From assembly GCA_023701125.1 (NCBI GenBank), contig JAMPXO010000021.1, forward strand, positions 1 through 56,138: a DNA stretch of 56,138 nt. Reading direction: 5' to 3'. Made by a program: the position numbers and the translations under genes. The stretch is from Vicinamibacteria bacterium. GTDB lineage: Bacteria > Acidobacteriota > Vicinamibacteria > Fen-336. This document shows, in pieces, positions 42,305 to 51,433 of the stretch. Position 1 is the first letter of the stretch, and every line of letters begins with the position of its first letter. A model generated the notes under the pieces. The model was given only the letters and a program-made list of their open reading frames with translations. It made no database searches and was not told the origin of the DNA.

Positions 42305-43405
42305 GTGGCGCGGGTTCGGGTCGGGGTGTTCCTGGGGGGGGCGTCTTCGGAGCGCGAGATCTCGCTGGCCTCCGGCCGGATGATCGCGGAGCACCTGCCG
42401 CGCGAGCGCTACGACGTCGTGCTGTTCGACACCCTGGCGCTGATGGCCGGCCACCCGAAGCTGGACCCCGCACTGCGCGAGAAGGCCGCTTCGCTAATCG
42501 CCCACCGCGCGAGCCCCGAGCGGCTGGCCGGGCGCGACCGCGAGTTGCCCGCGGCCCTCCAGCGCCAGGTCCAGGACGCCGCCGCCGCCGCCGCGCCCGC
42601 CACCGAGGCGCTGGTGGTCAGCGCCGACGGCCGCCGGCCGATCGACGTCGCCTTCATCGCGCTGCACGGGGCGTACGGCGAGGACGGCACGATCCAGGGC
42701 CTGCTGGAGCTGCTCGGCATCGCCTACGTCGGCTCCGGCGTGCTGGCCTCCGCGCTGGCGATGGACAAGGCGATGGCGCGGAAGATGTTCGGCGCCGAAG
42801 GCATCCCGATCCCGCGCGGCGTGGTCGTGGAGCAAGGCGCCGACGACGAGGCCGACGCTCGCGCGCGAGCGCGGGCGCTGGCGCCGGCGGTGGTCAAGCC
42901 TTCGCGCCAGGGCTCGAGCGTCGGCATGAGCCTGGCCGATGACGCGGCGGCGGTCGACGCCGCGATCGACCTCGCCTTCGGCTTCGATCCGCGGGTCGTG
43001 GTCGAGGAGCGGGTGCGCGGCCGCGAGCTGACGGTGGGCGTGATCGGCGGCCGCACGCTGCAGGCGCTGCCGCCGGTCGAGATCGTGTCGAAGCGCGCGT
43101 TCTTCGACTACCAGGCCAAGTACGACCCGGCGCAGAGCGAGGAGCTCTGCCCCGCGGACCTGACGGCGGGTGAACTCGCGGCCGTGCAGGAGGTGAGCCT
43201 GCGCGCCCACCGCGCGCTCGACTGCCGCGGCCTGTCGCGCACCGACCTGATCCTGTCGCCGGAGCGCGGCCCGGTGGTGCTGGAGGTCAACACGCTGCCG
43301 GGGATGACGATCAACAGCCTGCTGCCCAAGGCGGCGCGGGCGGCCGGCATCCCGTTCGGGGACCTGCTCGACCGCCTGGTCCGCCTCGCGCTGGGCGAGG
43401 AGTAG
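42305..43405 (+). CDS. ddl: D-alanine--D-alanine ligase
   Basis: Cytoplasmic ATP-grasp enzyme of 366 residues that makes D-Ala-D-Ala for peptidoglycan. The start is GTG, with GGGAGG 5 nt upstream. Diagnostic blocks are VGVFLGGASSEREISLASG (N-terminus), ALHGAYGEDGTIQGLLE (about 119-135), YVGSGVLASALAMDK (about 139-153), VVKPSRQGSSVG (about 198) and the metal-binding EVNTLPGMT (about 328-336). The KRAFFDYQAKY and GLSRTDLIL segments are also typical. It is monocistronic here, between tRNA-Ser (divergent) and the rubrerythrin gene (convergent, 9 bp apart). The VanX-type dipeptidase at 16702 acts on the product of this enzyme. Confidence 0.96.
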   Translation: MARVRVGVFLGGASSEREISLASGRMIAEHLPRERYDVVLFDTLALMAGHPKLDPALREKAASLIAHRASPERLAGRDRELPAALQRQVQDAAAAAAPATEALVVSADGRRPIDVAFIALHGAYGEDGTIQGLLELLGIAYVGSGVLASALAMDKAMARKMFGAEGIPIPRGVVVEQGADDEADARARARALAPAVVKPSRQGSSVGMSLADDAAAVDAAIDLAFGFDPRVVVEERVRGRELTVGVIGGRTLQALPPVEIVSKRAFFDYQAKYDPAQSEELCPADLTAGELAAVQEVSLRAHRALDCRGLSRTDLILSPERGPVVLEVNTLPGMTINSLLPKAARAAGIPFGDLLDRLVRLALGEE

Positions 43406-43414
43406 CGCAGAGCC

Positions 43415-43939
43415 CTACTGGGCGACGGGCTCGTCCGCGAAGTCGTCGGGATTCAGTCCGGAGTCCGGCGGCAGCCGCAGCAGCTCGCGCTTGACGAGGG
43501 CCTGGTGGTGGACCTCCTCGTCGCGCAGCTCCTGGAACAGCTCCTTGACCGACGGGTCCTTGATCTGGTCGAGCAGGCCGGCGAAGAACTCGTGGGCCTT
43601 GCGCTCGCAGCCGAGCGCCGACTCCATCGCCTGGCGCGGGGTCATGAACGCGCGCGCCTCGTCGTACTCGGGCGCCTCGACGTCGAACAGCATGGCGCTG
43701 CTGACCTTCGACGGCGCGTCCGCGAACAGCCGCTGGCGGCGGCCCGCCAGCTCGGCGCGGTGCTTCTCCTCGTTGCCGGCCATGAAGCGGAAGAACGACT
43801 CCGCCTCCGGGTTGTGGTGGACCTGCATCTGGTCCGCGAACTCGAGGTAGCGCTCCTTGGCTTCCTCCTCGATCAGCACCGCGAGGTCGAGCGCGTCCTG
43901 CAGCGAGAGCTTGCCGTAGTCGAGACCCTGCACGCTCAT
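43415..43939 (-). CDS. Rubrerythrin-like ferritin-family protein
   Basis: Helical protein of 174 residues with a di-iron carboxylate pattern. The glutamates and histidines are in LIEEEAKERYLEFA (about 22-35), GNEEKHRAELAGRR (about 55), CERKAHEFFAGLLDQI (about 110) and RDEEVHHQALVKREL (about 137). No C-terminal rubredoxin domain is present, so this is the ferritin-like (erythrin) form. Such proteins reduce peroxide. Its ATG overlaps the KorB stop (ATGA), placing it as the third gene of the oxidoreductase operon. It could protect the oxygen-sensitive 2-oxoacid:ferredoxin enzyme (inference from coupling). Confidence 0.85.
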   Translation of the reverse strand: MSVQGLDYGKLSLQDALDLAVLIEEEAKERYLEFADQMQVHHNPEAESFFRFMAGNEEKHRAELAGRRQRLFADAPSKVSSAMLFDVEAPEYDEARAFMTPRQAMESALGCERKAHEFFAGLLDQIKDPSVKELFQELRDEEVHHQALVKRELLRLPPDSGLNPDDFADEPVAQ

Positions 43940-44817
43940 GCCGCCGTCTCCTTCTTCTTCGCCGCGAACAGCTCCAGCACCCGCTCCCGCGGCAGCGCCT
44001 TGCCCGCCTGCTCCTGCTGGCGCGCGCGCACCAGCGCGTCGTAGGTCGGCGGCGGTTGCGGCGCGCGGTAGAACACGCCCGTGTGCAGCTCGTGGCCGTA
44101 GCCCTGGGCCAGCCGCATCGCGGCGATCACGTCCGCCGGGTCGTGGCCGAGGCTCTGCAGCGACTTCATCACCGCCTTGTGCTGCTTGAGCTGCCAGTCG
44201 TCCTCGCCGAACGTCACGCACGGCGACTGCACGTTGACGAACGAGAAGCCGGGGAAGCGGATCGCCTCCTCGATCACCGCGGCCAGCCCCGCCATGTCGG
44301 CCGGCGTGCCCTGGGCGACGAACGGCGCGCCGTAGGAGAGCACGTACAGCAGCGGGTTGACCGGCTGCTCGAGCGATCCCAGCGACGAGGTCACGGTCTG
44401 CAGTCCCTGCTTCGAGGTCGGCGACAGCTGGCCCTTGGTCAACCCGTAGATCTGGTTGTCCATTACGATGTAGGTCAGGTCGATGTTGCGTCGGATGGCG
44501 TGGGCGACATGGCCGCCGCCGATCGAGAAGCCGTCGCCATCGCCGCCGGCGACCAGCACGAGCAGGTCGGGGTTGGCGATCTTCAGGCCCTGCGCGATCG
44601 GCAGCGCGCGGCCGTGCACGGAGTTGAAGCCGTACGCGGTCGTGTAGCCGGGGATGCGGCTGGAGCAGCCGATGCCGGAAACGAACGCGATGTCGTGCGG
44701 CAGGCGGCCGACCGCGGCGAGCGCGCGGTAGATCGCCTGCACGACCCCGAAGTCGCCACAGCCCGGGCACCAGATCGGCTTGAGGTCGCTCTTGAAGTCC
44801 TTCGGCTGGCAGTTCAT
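43936..44817 (-). CDS. korB: 2-oxoacid:ferredoxin oxidoreductase, beta (TPP) subunit
   Basis: Protein of 293 residues, normal for KorB. Thiamine-diphosphate motifs are present: IWCPGCGDFGVVQAIY (about 15-30), SGIGCSSRIPGY (about 47) and GGDGDGFSIGGGHVAHAIRR to VMDNQIYGLTKGQLSP (about 91-132). With KorA it oxidatively decarboxylates 2-oxoglutarate (or a related 2-oxoacid) to the CoA thioester, reducing ferredoxin. It is 4 nt downstream of korA and overlaps the rubrerythrin start. The separate delta/ferredoxin subunit is not nearby, so soluble ferredoxin must serve. Substrate choice between 2-oxoglutarate and pyruvate is inferred from the two-subunit layout. Confidence 0.92.
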   Translation of the reverse strand: MNCQPKDFKSDLKPIWCPGCGDFGVVQAIYRALAAVGRLPHDIAFVSGIGCSSRIPGYTTAYGFNSVHGRALPIAQGLKIANPDLLVLVAGGDGDGFSIGGGHVAHAIRRNIDLTYIVMDNQIYGLTKGQLSPTSKQGLQTVTSSLGSLEQPVNPLLYVLSYGAPFVAQGTPADMAGLAAVIEEAIRFPGFSFVNVQSPCVTFGEDDWQLKQHKAVMKSLQSLGHDPADVIAAMRLAQGYGHELHTGVFYRAPQPPPTYDALVRARQQEQAGKALPRERVLELFAAKKKETAA

Positions 44818-44821
44818 CGCG

Positions 44822-46609
44822 CTACTCCACGGGGGTCAGGGTCTCGGCGCCCTGACTCTGCATGACGATGGCGGTCTCGCGCAGGCGCGCGACCACCTCG
44901 GCGGGCTGGAACGGGTTGGCGCCGGAGCGGGCGAAGCTCTGCACGCCCTTCGGCACGTCGATCTGCATCCGCAGCAGGCGGTAGAGCTGGCCCTGGTGCG
45001 ACTGCTCGACGACCAGGCCGGCCTGGACCGAGGCGAAGAACTCGCGGTAGACCTCCTCGGAGATCGGCCACAGCAGCTTGGGCACCAGCAGCTTCGCGCG
45101 CAGGCCGTGCTGGCGCGCGCGCTCGAGGGCCTCGATGCAGACGCCGGCGATCGAGCCCCAGGCCACCAGCGCCAGCGGCGAACGCGGGTCGCCGTGGATC
45201 TCGAACAGGTCGCGCCGGCGCTTCAGCGGCTCCAGCTTCTTGAACCGCTTCTCGTTCATCCTCGAGTGCATGGCGCCGCTGGCCGTCGGGTCGCCGTGCT
45301 CGTTGTGCTCGATGCCCGAGCCGAGGTAGTTGCCGCCGGGCATGCCCGGCGCCGAGACCGGGCTGACGCCCGACTCGGTGAAGCGGAAGCGGGCGTACTT
45401 CTCGAGGTCCGCCGCGGTCGGCACCGCGCGGTCGATGATCTTGAACGCGCGGGTGTCGATGTTGTCGCAGGACTCCTTGCGCTGGGCGATCTCCTGGTCC
45501 GACAGGATGATCACGGGCGTCTGGTACTGCTCGGCGATGTTGAAGGCCTCGACGGTGACGCCGAAGGTGTCGCGCACGGAGACCGGCGCCAGCACGGGCC
45601 GCAACACGTCGCCGTGGGCGGACAGCGCCGCCTGGAACAGGTCGGACTGCTCCGACTTGGTCGGCAGCCCGGTGGAGGGACCGCCGCGCTGGACGTTGAC
45701 GATCACCAGCGGCAGCTCCGCGATCGTGGCCAGGCCCATGATCTCGCTCTTCAGCGACATGCCCGGGCCCGAGGTCGCGGTCATCGCCTTGACGCCGCCG
45801 AAGCTGGCGCCGAGCGCCGCGCCGATGCCGGCGATCTCGTCTTCGGCCTGCAGCACCGCGCCGCCGTGCTTCCACACCTCGCGGGTGAAGAACTGCATGA
45901 CCTCGGTCGAGGGCGTGATCGGGTAGCCGCCGAAGAAGCGACAGCCGGCGAAGATCGCGGCGGCGGCGCACATGTCGTTGCCGTCGGTCAGCAGCTTGGG
46001 CTCTCCCGGCGGCGCCGGCTCCATCGTGCGGGGCTCGCGCAACGGGTGCTCGGCAGCGTAGTTGCGCCCGGCCTCGAAGGCCCGCTCGTTCGCCGCGACC
46101 AGCTCGGCGCTCTTTTTCGCGAATTTCTTGCGCATCCCGGCAAGCAAGTCGTCGGGAGCCAGGCCGAACCAGCCCACCAGCAGGCCGAGGATGACGGTGT
46201 TCTTGGCCTTGTCGGTGCCCGCGGTCTGACGCGCCAGGGCGTCGATCGGCACGGGCATCACCTCGTGCGGGACCACGGCGCCCAGCGGCAGCTTGTCGGG
46301 GTCGACCCCGGTCTTGCTGTCGTAGATGACGACCGTGTTGCCGCCCACCGGCAGCTCCGCTCCGAACTTGAGGAAGTCTTCCCAGTTGAGGGCTACGGCC
46401 ACGTCCAGCGTGCCCCCCGGGTTCAGCACGGGCTTGGTGGAGATGCGCACGCGGCAGGACGACTCGCCACCGCGGATCTGCGACCCGAAGCTCTTGGTCA
46501 TGATCGCCGCGTAGCCGGCTCCGGCCGCGGCCGCGATCAAGGACTCTCCGGCGGAGACGATCCCGTCTCCTCCAGACCCGGCCATCCCGATGACGAGATC
46601 GTGGGACAT
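44822..46609 (-). CDS. korA: 2-oxoacid:ferredoxin oxidoreductase, fused gamma-alpha subunit
   Basis: Protein of 595 residues. The gamma domain comes first (1-190: IGMAGSGGDGIVSAGESLIA, then KSFGSQIRGGESSCRVRIS), followed by the alpha pyrimidine domain (from about 205: FGGYPITPSTEVMQFF; VLQAEDEIAGIGAALGASFG; TATSGPGMSLKSEIMGLA). The C-terminal part carries PLALVAWGSIAGVCIEALE. The gamma-alpha fusion with a separate beta subunit is the KorAB architecture found in aerobic and microaerobic bacteria that use this enzyme in the TCA cycle. It is the first gene of korA-korB-rubrerythrin. The start ATG (MSHDLVIGMAGSGGDG) is natural for the family. Confidence 0.94.
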   Translation of the reverse strand: MSHDLVIGMAGSGGDGIVSAGESLIAAAAGAGYAAIMTKSFGSQIRGGESSCRVRISTKPVLNPGGTLDVAVALNWEDFLKFGAELPVGGNTVVIYDSKTGVDPDKLPLGAVVPHEVMPVPIDALARQTAGTDKAKNTVILGLLVGWFGLAPDDLLAGMRKKFAKKSAELVAANERAFEAGRNYAAEHPLREPRTMEPAPPGEPKLLTDGNDMCAAAAIFAGCRFFGGYPITPSTEVMQFFTREVWKHGGAVLQAEDEIAGIGAALGASFGGVKAMTATSGPGMSLKSEIMGLATIAELPLVIVNVQRGGPSTGLPTKSEQSDLFQAALSAHGDVLRPVLAPVSVRDTFGVTVEAFNIAEQYQTPVIILSDQEIAQRKESCDNIDTRAFKIIDRAVPTAADLEKYARFRFTESGVSPVSAPGMPGGNYLGSGIEHNEHGDPTASGAMHSRMNEKRFKKLEPLKRRRDLFEIHGDPRSPLALVAWGSIAGVCIEALERARQHGLRAKLLVPKLLWPISEEVYREFFASVQAGLVVEQSHQGQLYRLLRMQIDVPKGVQSFARSGANPFQPAEVVARLRETAIVMQSQGAETLTPVE

Positions 46610-46681
46610 GTCGTCCCCCTCCTTAGACGCGGGACTGGCCCGCAGGGTGGTCCCTAGAGCAAGGCCAATGCCAGGACGGAT

Positions 46682-47851
46682 TCAGCGAGCCGCGGCGGTC
46701 TCCCGGACCGGGTCGCCGTCCTTCATCTCGCGCAGGGCCTGGAACGGGCCGGCCACGATCTTCGTGCCGGCCTCGAGCCCGACCACCTCGATGTCGAGGC
46801 CGCCGATCACGCCGGCGGTCACCGCCTGGAAGCGGGCCACGCCGGAGTCGAAGGTGAACACGCCCGTCCGCTCGCCGCCGCCCTCGCCCGGCCGCAGCAC
46901 GACGGACTGCAGCGGCACGGTGACGGCGTCCTTGCGCTCGCTGGCCAGGATCTTCGCGTCGCAGGTCAGGCCGGGCTTGAGCACGTCGCCGGGGTCGAGC
47001 CGCAGCAGCACGCGGAACTCGCGGGCCGCGGCGCCCTGGCCGACCACGGGCAGCGCGCTGGAGCCGACCTCGATCACGCGGGCCGGGATCTCGCGCTCGG
47101 GCAGCGCCTCGAGCGTCACCGTCGCCGTCTGGCCGACCTTCAGCCGCAACACGTCGGCCTCGGCCACCCGCACCTCGGCGTCGAGCGTCGCCAGGTCCGA
47201 GACGGTCATCAGGATGGTGCCGGGCTGGTTCTGCACGCCGATCACGACCATCTCCCCCTCGCGCACGGCCAGCCGGGTCACGGTGCCGTCCATCGGCGAG
47301 GTGATCTCGGTCTTCGACAGCGCGTCGGCGGCGCGCCGGCGCTGGGCCTCGGCCTGGCTGCCGCGCTCGCGCAGGGCGCGGGCCTGGGCCCGCGCGGCGT
47401 CGCGCGCGGCCCGTGCGCTCTCCAGCTCCGACGGCGGCAGCAGGCCATCGCGGGCGAGCTGCTCCGCGCGGCGCAGCGCGCTCTCGGCCTCCTGCTCGCG
47501 AGCCGCCGCGGCCGTCGCGTCGGAGCCCAGCGACTGCACCCCGGCCGCCGCGGCCGCCTCGTCGCTGCGGGCCGGCACCGCGTCGAGCCGGGCCAGCAAC
47601 TGGCCCGCGCGCACGCGGTCGCCCTCCTTGACCCGCAGTTCGACGACGCGGCCCATCGCCGACGAGCCGAGGTCGACGTAGCGGCTGGCCACGACCTGGC
47701 CGGAGGCGGTGACCCAGGAGCGGAACACCGGCTGCACGCGCGCCGCCGCGACCTCGACCGCAGTCGGGCGCGGGCCGCGACCGCGCAGCGAGACGACGGC
47801 CGCGACGGCGGCCAGGACCAGGACCAGGACGACGACGCGGTGGCGATTCAC
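46682..47851 (-). CDS. Periplasmic adaptor (HlyD/RND-MFP family) for an ABC exporter
   Basis: Protein of 389 residues starting at GTG with AGGAG 8 nt upstream. An N-terminal anchor (RVVVLVLVLAAVAAVVSL) is followed by the barrel-sandwich halves (GSSAMGRVVELRVKEGDRVR near 63; ITSPMDGTVTRLAVREGEMV near 183). Between them is a helical hairpin (REQEAESALRRAEQLARDGL) and after them a beta-barrel and membrane-proximal domain (about 245-389). The gene is divergent from two MacB-type permease genes with 83 bp between starts, so the three probably form a MacA-MacB-like tripartite exporter. No ATPase gene is adjacent. Substrates of MacAB systems include macrolides, lipopeptides and heme precursors; none can be assigned here. 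Confidence 0.9.
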   Translation of the reverse strand: MNRHRVVVLVLVLAAVAAVVSLRGRGPRPTAVEVAAARVQPVFRSWVTASGQVVASRYVDLGSSAMGRVVELRVKEGDRVRAGQLLARLDAVPARSDEAAAAAGVQSLGSDATAAAAREQEAESALRRAEQLARDGLLPPSELESARAARDAARAQARALRERGSQAEAQRRRAADALSKTEITSPMDGTVTRLAVREGEMVVIGVQNQPGTILMTVSDLATLDAEVRVAEADVLRLKVGQTATVTLEALPEREIPARVIEVGSSALPVVGQGAAAREFRVLLRLDPGDVLKPGLTCDAKILASERKDAVTVPLQSVVLRPGEGGGERTGVFTFDSGVARFQAVTAGVIGGLDIEVVGLEAGTKIVAGPFQALREMKDGDPVRETAAAR

Positions 47852-47934
47852 GGGACGCTCCTGCTTACCTTGTCTCGACCGGCACGGCCCCGGCGCGCGA
47901 GGCGCCACGCTTCCGCTTCGGGCCGCACCGTCGC

Positions 47935-49197
47935 ATGATCCTACCGATGCTCGGGCTGCGATGGGTGAACGCCTGGCGCGAGGCGCTGCGGGAGGCGCGG
48001 GACACCGTGCTCGGCTACCCGCTGCGCTCGGCGCTGGGCGCGCTCGCGATCGCGGTGGCGGTGGGCACGGCGGTGCTGGTGGACGCGGCCGTCGGCGGGC
48101 TGGCCGAGTTCGCCCGGCTGTCGACCGCGCGCGCGTTCGGCGCGGAGACCTTCGTCCTGGCCCAGGTCGCCTCGCCCGGCCAGGTCTCGCGCCGCGAGCT
48201 GTCGCGGATGCTGGAGCGCAACCGGCCGCTGCGCCGGACCGACCTCAAGGTGCTCGCGGAGCTGGCCGACGATCGAGTGATCTACGCAGCCACCGCGCAG
48301 GCCGCGGCCGACGTCTCCGCCTTCGGGCGCAAGCTGGAGAACGCGGCGATCGCCGGCACCGGCGCCGCGCTGCCGGAGATCCGCGAGCTGGACGTGCACG
48401 CGGGCCGCTTCTTCCTGCCCGAGGAGGAGCGGCGCGGCGCCTTCGTCGCGGTGATCGGCTTCGACGTCGCGGCCGCGCTGTTCCCCGACCGCGACCCGCT
48501 GGGCGCTACGCTGCGCCTCGCCGGCCGCGGCTTCACGGTGGTCGGCGTGCAGGACCGCCAGGGCACCGCGGGTGGCACCTCGCTCGATCGTTACGTGTGG
48601 ATCCCGCTGCCGGCGTTCGAGCGCGTGCTGGGCGCGCCGCGCACGCTGCAGGTGTCCGGGCGGGCCACGCCGGGCGGCACGTTCGACGCCGCGGTCGATC
48701 ACGCGCGGGCGTCCCTGCGCGCGCGCCGCGGGCTGCGGCCGGGGGCGGCCGACGACTTCGAGATCCTGACCCCGACCTCGGCCCGCGGCTTCGTCACCAA
48801 CCTCGCCGACCGCGTGTCGGGAGCGGCGTTGCCGCTGACCGCCATGGCGCTGCTGGCGGCGGTCGTCGTCGTCACCAACACGACGCTCGTCTCCGTCACC
48901 CAGCGCATCCACGAGATCGGCGTGCGCCGCGCGATCGGCGCCTCGCGCGAACAGGTGCGGCGCGAGGTGCTCGCGGAGTCGACCCTCGTCTCGCTGGCCG
49001 GCGGGCTGTTCGGGCTGGCCGCGGCCGCCGCGCTGCTCTCGCTGGTGCCCGCCAGCGCGAACTTCCCGCTGCACGTGCGGATGAGCGGCATCGCCCACGG
49101 CCTGGTCGCGTCGGCGCTGGCCGGAGCGCTGTCGGGCCTCTACCCCGCGTTGCGGGCGTCGCGGATCGACGTCGCCACCGCGCTGAGGCTGGAGTGA
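47935..49197 (+). CDS. MacB/FtsX-type ABC permease, first of two
   Basis: Protein of 420 residues with the MacB permease fold. TM1 is at about 30-55 (YPLRSALGALAIAVAVGTAV). The periplasmic MacB core follows (residues about 55-285, with FVAVIGFDVAAALFPDRDPL and GRGFTVVGVQD). The three closing helices carry the coupling motif HEIGVRRAIGASREQVRREV (about 323-342). The C-terminal signature is YPALRASRIDVATALRLE. It lacks an ATPase domain. Its TGA overlaps the GTG of the second permease (GTGA), so the two are made together and could form a heterodimer. The divergent adaptor gene lies 83 bp upstream. Confidence 0.9.
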   Translation: MILPMLGLRWVNAWREALREARDTVLGYPLRSALGALAIAVAVGTAVLVDAAVGGLAEFARLSTARAFGAETFVLAQVASPGQVSRRELSRMLERNRPLRRTDLKVLAELADDRVIYAATAQAAADVSAFGRKLENAAIAGTGAALPEIRELDVHAGRFFLPEEERRGAFVAVIGFDVAAALFPDRDPLGATLRLAGRGFTVVGVQDRQGTAGGTSLDRYVWIPLPAFERVLGAPRTLQVSGRATPGGTFDAAVDHARASLRARRGLRPGAADDFEILTPTSARGFVTNLADRVSGAALPLTAMALLAAVVVVTNTTLVSVTQRIHEIGVRRAIGASREQVRREVLAESTLVSLAGGLFGLAAAAALLSLVPASANFPLHVRMSGIAHGLVASALAGALSGLYPALRASRIDVATALRLE

Positions 49198-50453
49198 ACC
49201 GCGCGCTGCGCTCGTTCGGAGCCGCCCCCGGCCTGGCCTGGGACGCCGTGCGGCGCGAGCCGCTGCGGGCCGCGCTGGCCGTGCTCGGGATCGTGATCGG
49301 CATCGTCACCCTGGTGTTCGTGACCTCGGTGCTGACCGGCCTGCGCAACCAGGTCGCGCTGCTGTTCCGCGAGTTCGGCACCGACAACATCTTCGCGTAC
49401 CACCGCACGGGCGATCCCTACCAGCGGCCGAGCGAGGCGGAGGCCAACCGCCGCCCGCTCGACCCCGACCTGGCCGCGGCGATCGCGGTCGCGGCGCCCG
49501 CCGTGCGCGACGTCGCCGTGCAGGTCATCGTGCCGGCGGTGCAGGGCACGCGGGTGCTGACCGCGCGCGCCGCCGGCAACGAGTCCGACACCATCCTGGT
49601 CGAGGGCCAGTCGGCCAACTACCTCGACGTCACCAGCGGCGAACTGTCGGCGGGCCGGCCGTTCACGGACCTCGAGGAGCGCAGCGCAGCGCGGGTGGCG
49701 ATCATCGGCGCCAACGTCGAGAAGGCGCTGTTCGGGATCCGCGGCGCGGTCGGCCGCGAGCTGAGCCTGGGCGGCTACGCCTTCAGCGTCGTCGGCGTGC
49801 AGGAGAAGCGCCGCGGCGGCTTCTTCGGCGAGAACCGCGGCGACAACGTGATCGCGATCCCGCGCGGCACCGCGCAGCGGCTGTTCCCGGATGCGGAGGA
49901 GACGGTGCTCTACATCCGCGCCGTGCCCGGCCAGCGCGAGCGGGCCCGGGACGAGGCGCGGGCGCTGCTGCGACAGTTGCGCGGGCTGCGGCCGGGTGCG
50001 GAGGACGACTTCAACCTCTCGACCGCGGACCAGATCATCGCCCAGTTCGACCGGCTGTCCGCGGTGATCGGCCTGGTCACCCTCGCGCTGGCCGCGGTCA
50101 GCCTGGTGATCGGCGGCATCGGCGTCGCCAACGTGATGCTGATCGGCGTCGCCGAGCGCACCCGCGAGATCGGCCTGCGTCGCGCGCTCGGCGCTCGCCG
50201 CGGCGACGTGCTGATGCAGTTCCTGATCGAGGCCGCGCTGCTGTCGCTGGCGGGAGGAGCGGCCGGCGTGGCGCTCGCCAGCGGCCTCGGCTTCGCCGTG
50301 TCGCTGGCGGCGCCGACGTTCCCCGCGGTGCCCGCGCCGTGGGTCGTCGTCGCGGGTCTCTTGTCGTCGATCGGCACCGGCATCGCGGCCGGCTTCTGGC
50401 CCGCCCGCAGCGCGGCCCACCTCGACCCCGCGACCGCCCTCCGCCACGACTGA
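49194..50453 (+). CDS. MacB/FtsX-type ABC permease, second of two
   Basis: Protein of 419 residues starting at a GTG within the stop of the first permease. TM1 (LRAALAVLGIVIGIVTLVFV, about 27-46) is followed by the periplasmic core (about 50-285; VAIIGANVEKALFGIRGAVG, YAFSVVGVQEKRRGG). The closing helices hold the coupling motif REIGLRRALGARRGDVLMQF (about 323-342). The ending is FWPARSAAHLDPATALRHD. It differs in sequence from the first permease, which fits a heterodimeric exporter. The ATP-hydrolysing partner is not in the region examined and must be encoded elsewhere or shared. Confidence 0.9.
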   Translation: MNRALRSFGAAPGLAWDAVRREPLRAALAVLGIVIGIVTLVFVTSVLTGLRNQVALLFREFGTDNIFAYHRTGDPYQRPSEAEANRRPLDPDLAAAIAVAAPAVRDVAVQVIVPAVQGTRVLTARAAGNESDTILVEGQSANYLDVTSGELSAGRPFTDLEERSAARVAIIGANVEKALFGIRGAVGRELSLGGYAFSVVGVQEKRRGGFFGENRGDNVIAIPRGTAQRLFPDAEETVLYIRAVPGQRERARDEARALLRQLRGLRPGAEDDFNLSTADQIIAQFDRLSAVIGLVTLALAAVSLVIGGIGVANVMLIGVAERTREIGLRRALGARRGDVLMQFLIEAALLSLAGGAAGVALASGLGFAVSLAAPTFPAVPAPWVVVAGLLSSIGTGIAAGFWPARSAAHLDPATALRHD

Positions 50454-50541
50454 CACCTCGACGGCCGACTTTTTGCTTGCCGGGTGTCCGCCGCCGTGTC
50501 AGGATCCGCGCGCTTCTCATTCACAATCGATCGAGGTGACC

Positions 50542-51405
50542 ATGCAGCGCCATCCAATTGCGGCCACGGCTCTCTTGTGTCTTGTGACGTCCGGCACGTT
50601 GCCGGTGTCGGCCCAGGACGAAGCCGTGACGTGGGAACCGGGCCCGACGACGGCCCACCTCGGCCGCGACGTGGCCGAACTCGCGCTGCCCGACGGGTAC
50701 CGCTTCGCCGACGCCGCCGGCACCCGTCGGCTGATGAAGGCGCTGGGCAACACGGTCGACAACACGGAGGTCGGCCTGGTGACGCCCACGGCAGAGGACC
50801 AGGACTGGTTCCTCGTCTTCGAGTACCACCCCGAGGGCTACGTCAAGGACGACGACAGGGACGAGATCGACAAGGACGCCCTGCTCGAGACCTATCGACG
50901 CGGGACCGAAGAAGCCAACGCCGAGCGCAAGAAGCACGGCATCCCGGGGTTGCACGTCAGCGGCTGGTTCGAAGAGCCGCGCTACGACGAGCGGACCCAC
51001 AACCTGGTCTGGGCGCTGCGCGCGAAGAGCGACGATGGCAGCGAGGTCGTGAACTACAACGTGCGGCTGCTGGGGCGCGAGGGATACATGTCGGCCACCC
51101 TCGTCGACGCGCCGGACAATCTCGCGCACTCCAAGAACGAGGTGGCCCAGCTGCTGAAGCAGTTCGCCTACAAGAAGGGAAAGAGCTACGCCGAGTTCGT
51201 CTCGGGCGACAAGGTCGCCGAGTACGGGCTGGTGGCGCTCGTGGCGGGCGGGGCGGGAGCGGCCGCGTCGAAGCTGGGCCTGTTCGCGGTGCTCGCCAAG
51301 TTCTTCGGAAAGCTCGGCAAGGCAGCGGTGTTCCTCGTGGTCGGCGCCCTGGCCGGCCTCAAGCGTCTGTTCGGCGCCATCGCCGGCCGCCGGCAGGAAG
51401 GCTGA
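50542..51405 (+). CDS. DUF2167 family membrane protein
   Basis: Protein of 287 residues with GAGGTG just before the ATG. A signal peptide (about 1-24, ending VSAQ) is followed by a soluble domain with the family-like segments AELALPDGYRFADAAGTRRL (about 48), WFLVFEYHPEGYVKDDD (about 92) and HNLVWALRAKSDDGSEVVNY (about 153). The C-terminus has two or three hydrophobic helices (LVALVAGGAGAAASKLG; AAVFLVVGALAGLKRL). DUF2167 proteins are envelope proteins of unknown role. Just behind the stop is a short GC hairpin (CCCCGG/CCGGGG, 51407-51423) before the next gene. Confidence 0.85.
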   Translation: MQRHPIAATALLCLVTSGTLPVSAQDEAVTWEPGPTTAHLGRDVAELALPDGYRFADAAGTRRLMKALGNTVDNTEVGLVTPTAEDQDWFLVFEYHPEGYVKDDDRDEIDKDALLETYRRGTEEANAERKKHGIPGLHVSGWFEEPRYDERTHNLVWALRAKSDDGSEVVNYNVRLLGREGYMSATLVDAPDNLAHSKNEVAQLLKQFAYKKGKSYAEFVSGDKVAEYGLVALVAGGAGAAASKLGLFAVLAKFFGKLGKAAVFLVVGALAGLKRLFGAIAGRRQEG

Positions 51406-51433
51406 CCCCCGGAACGCCCGGGGCGCCAGGCCT

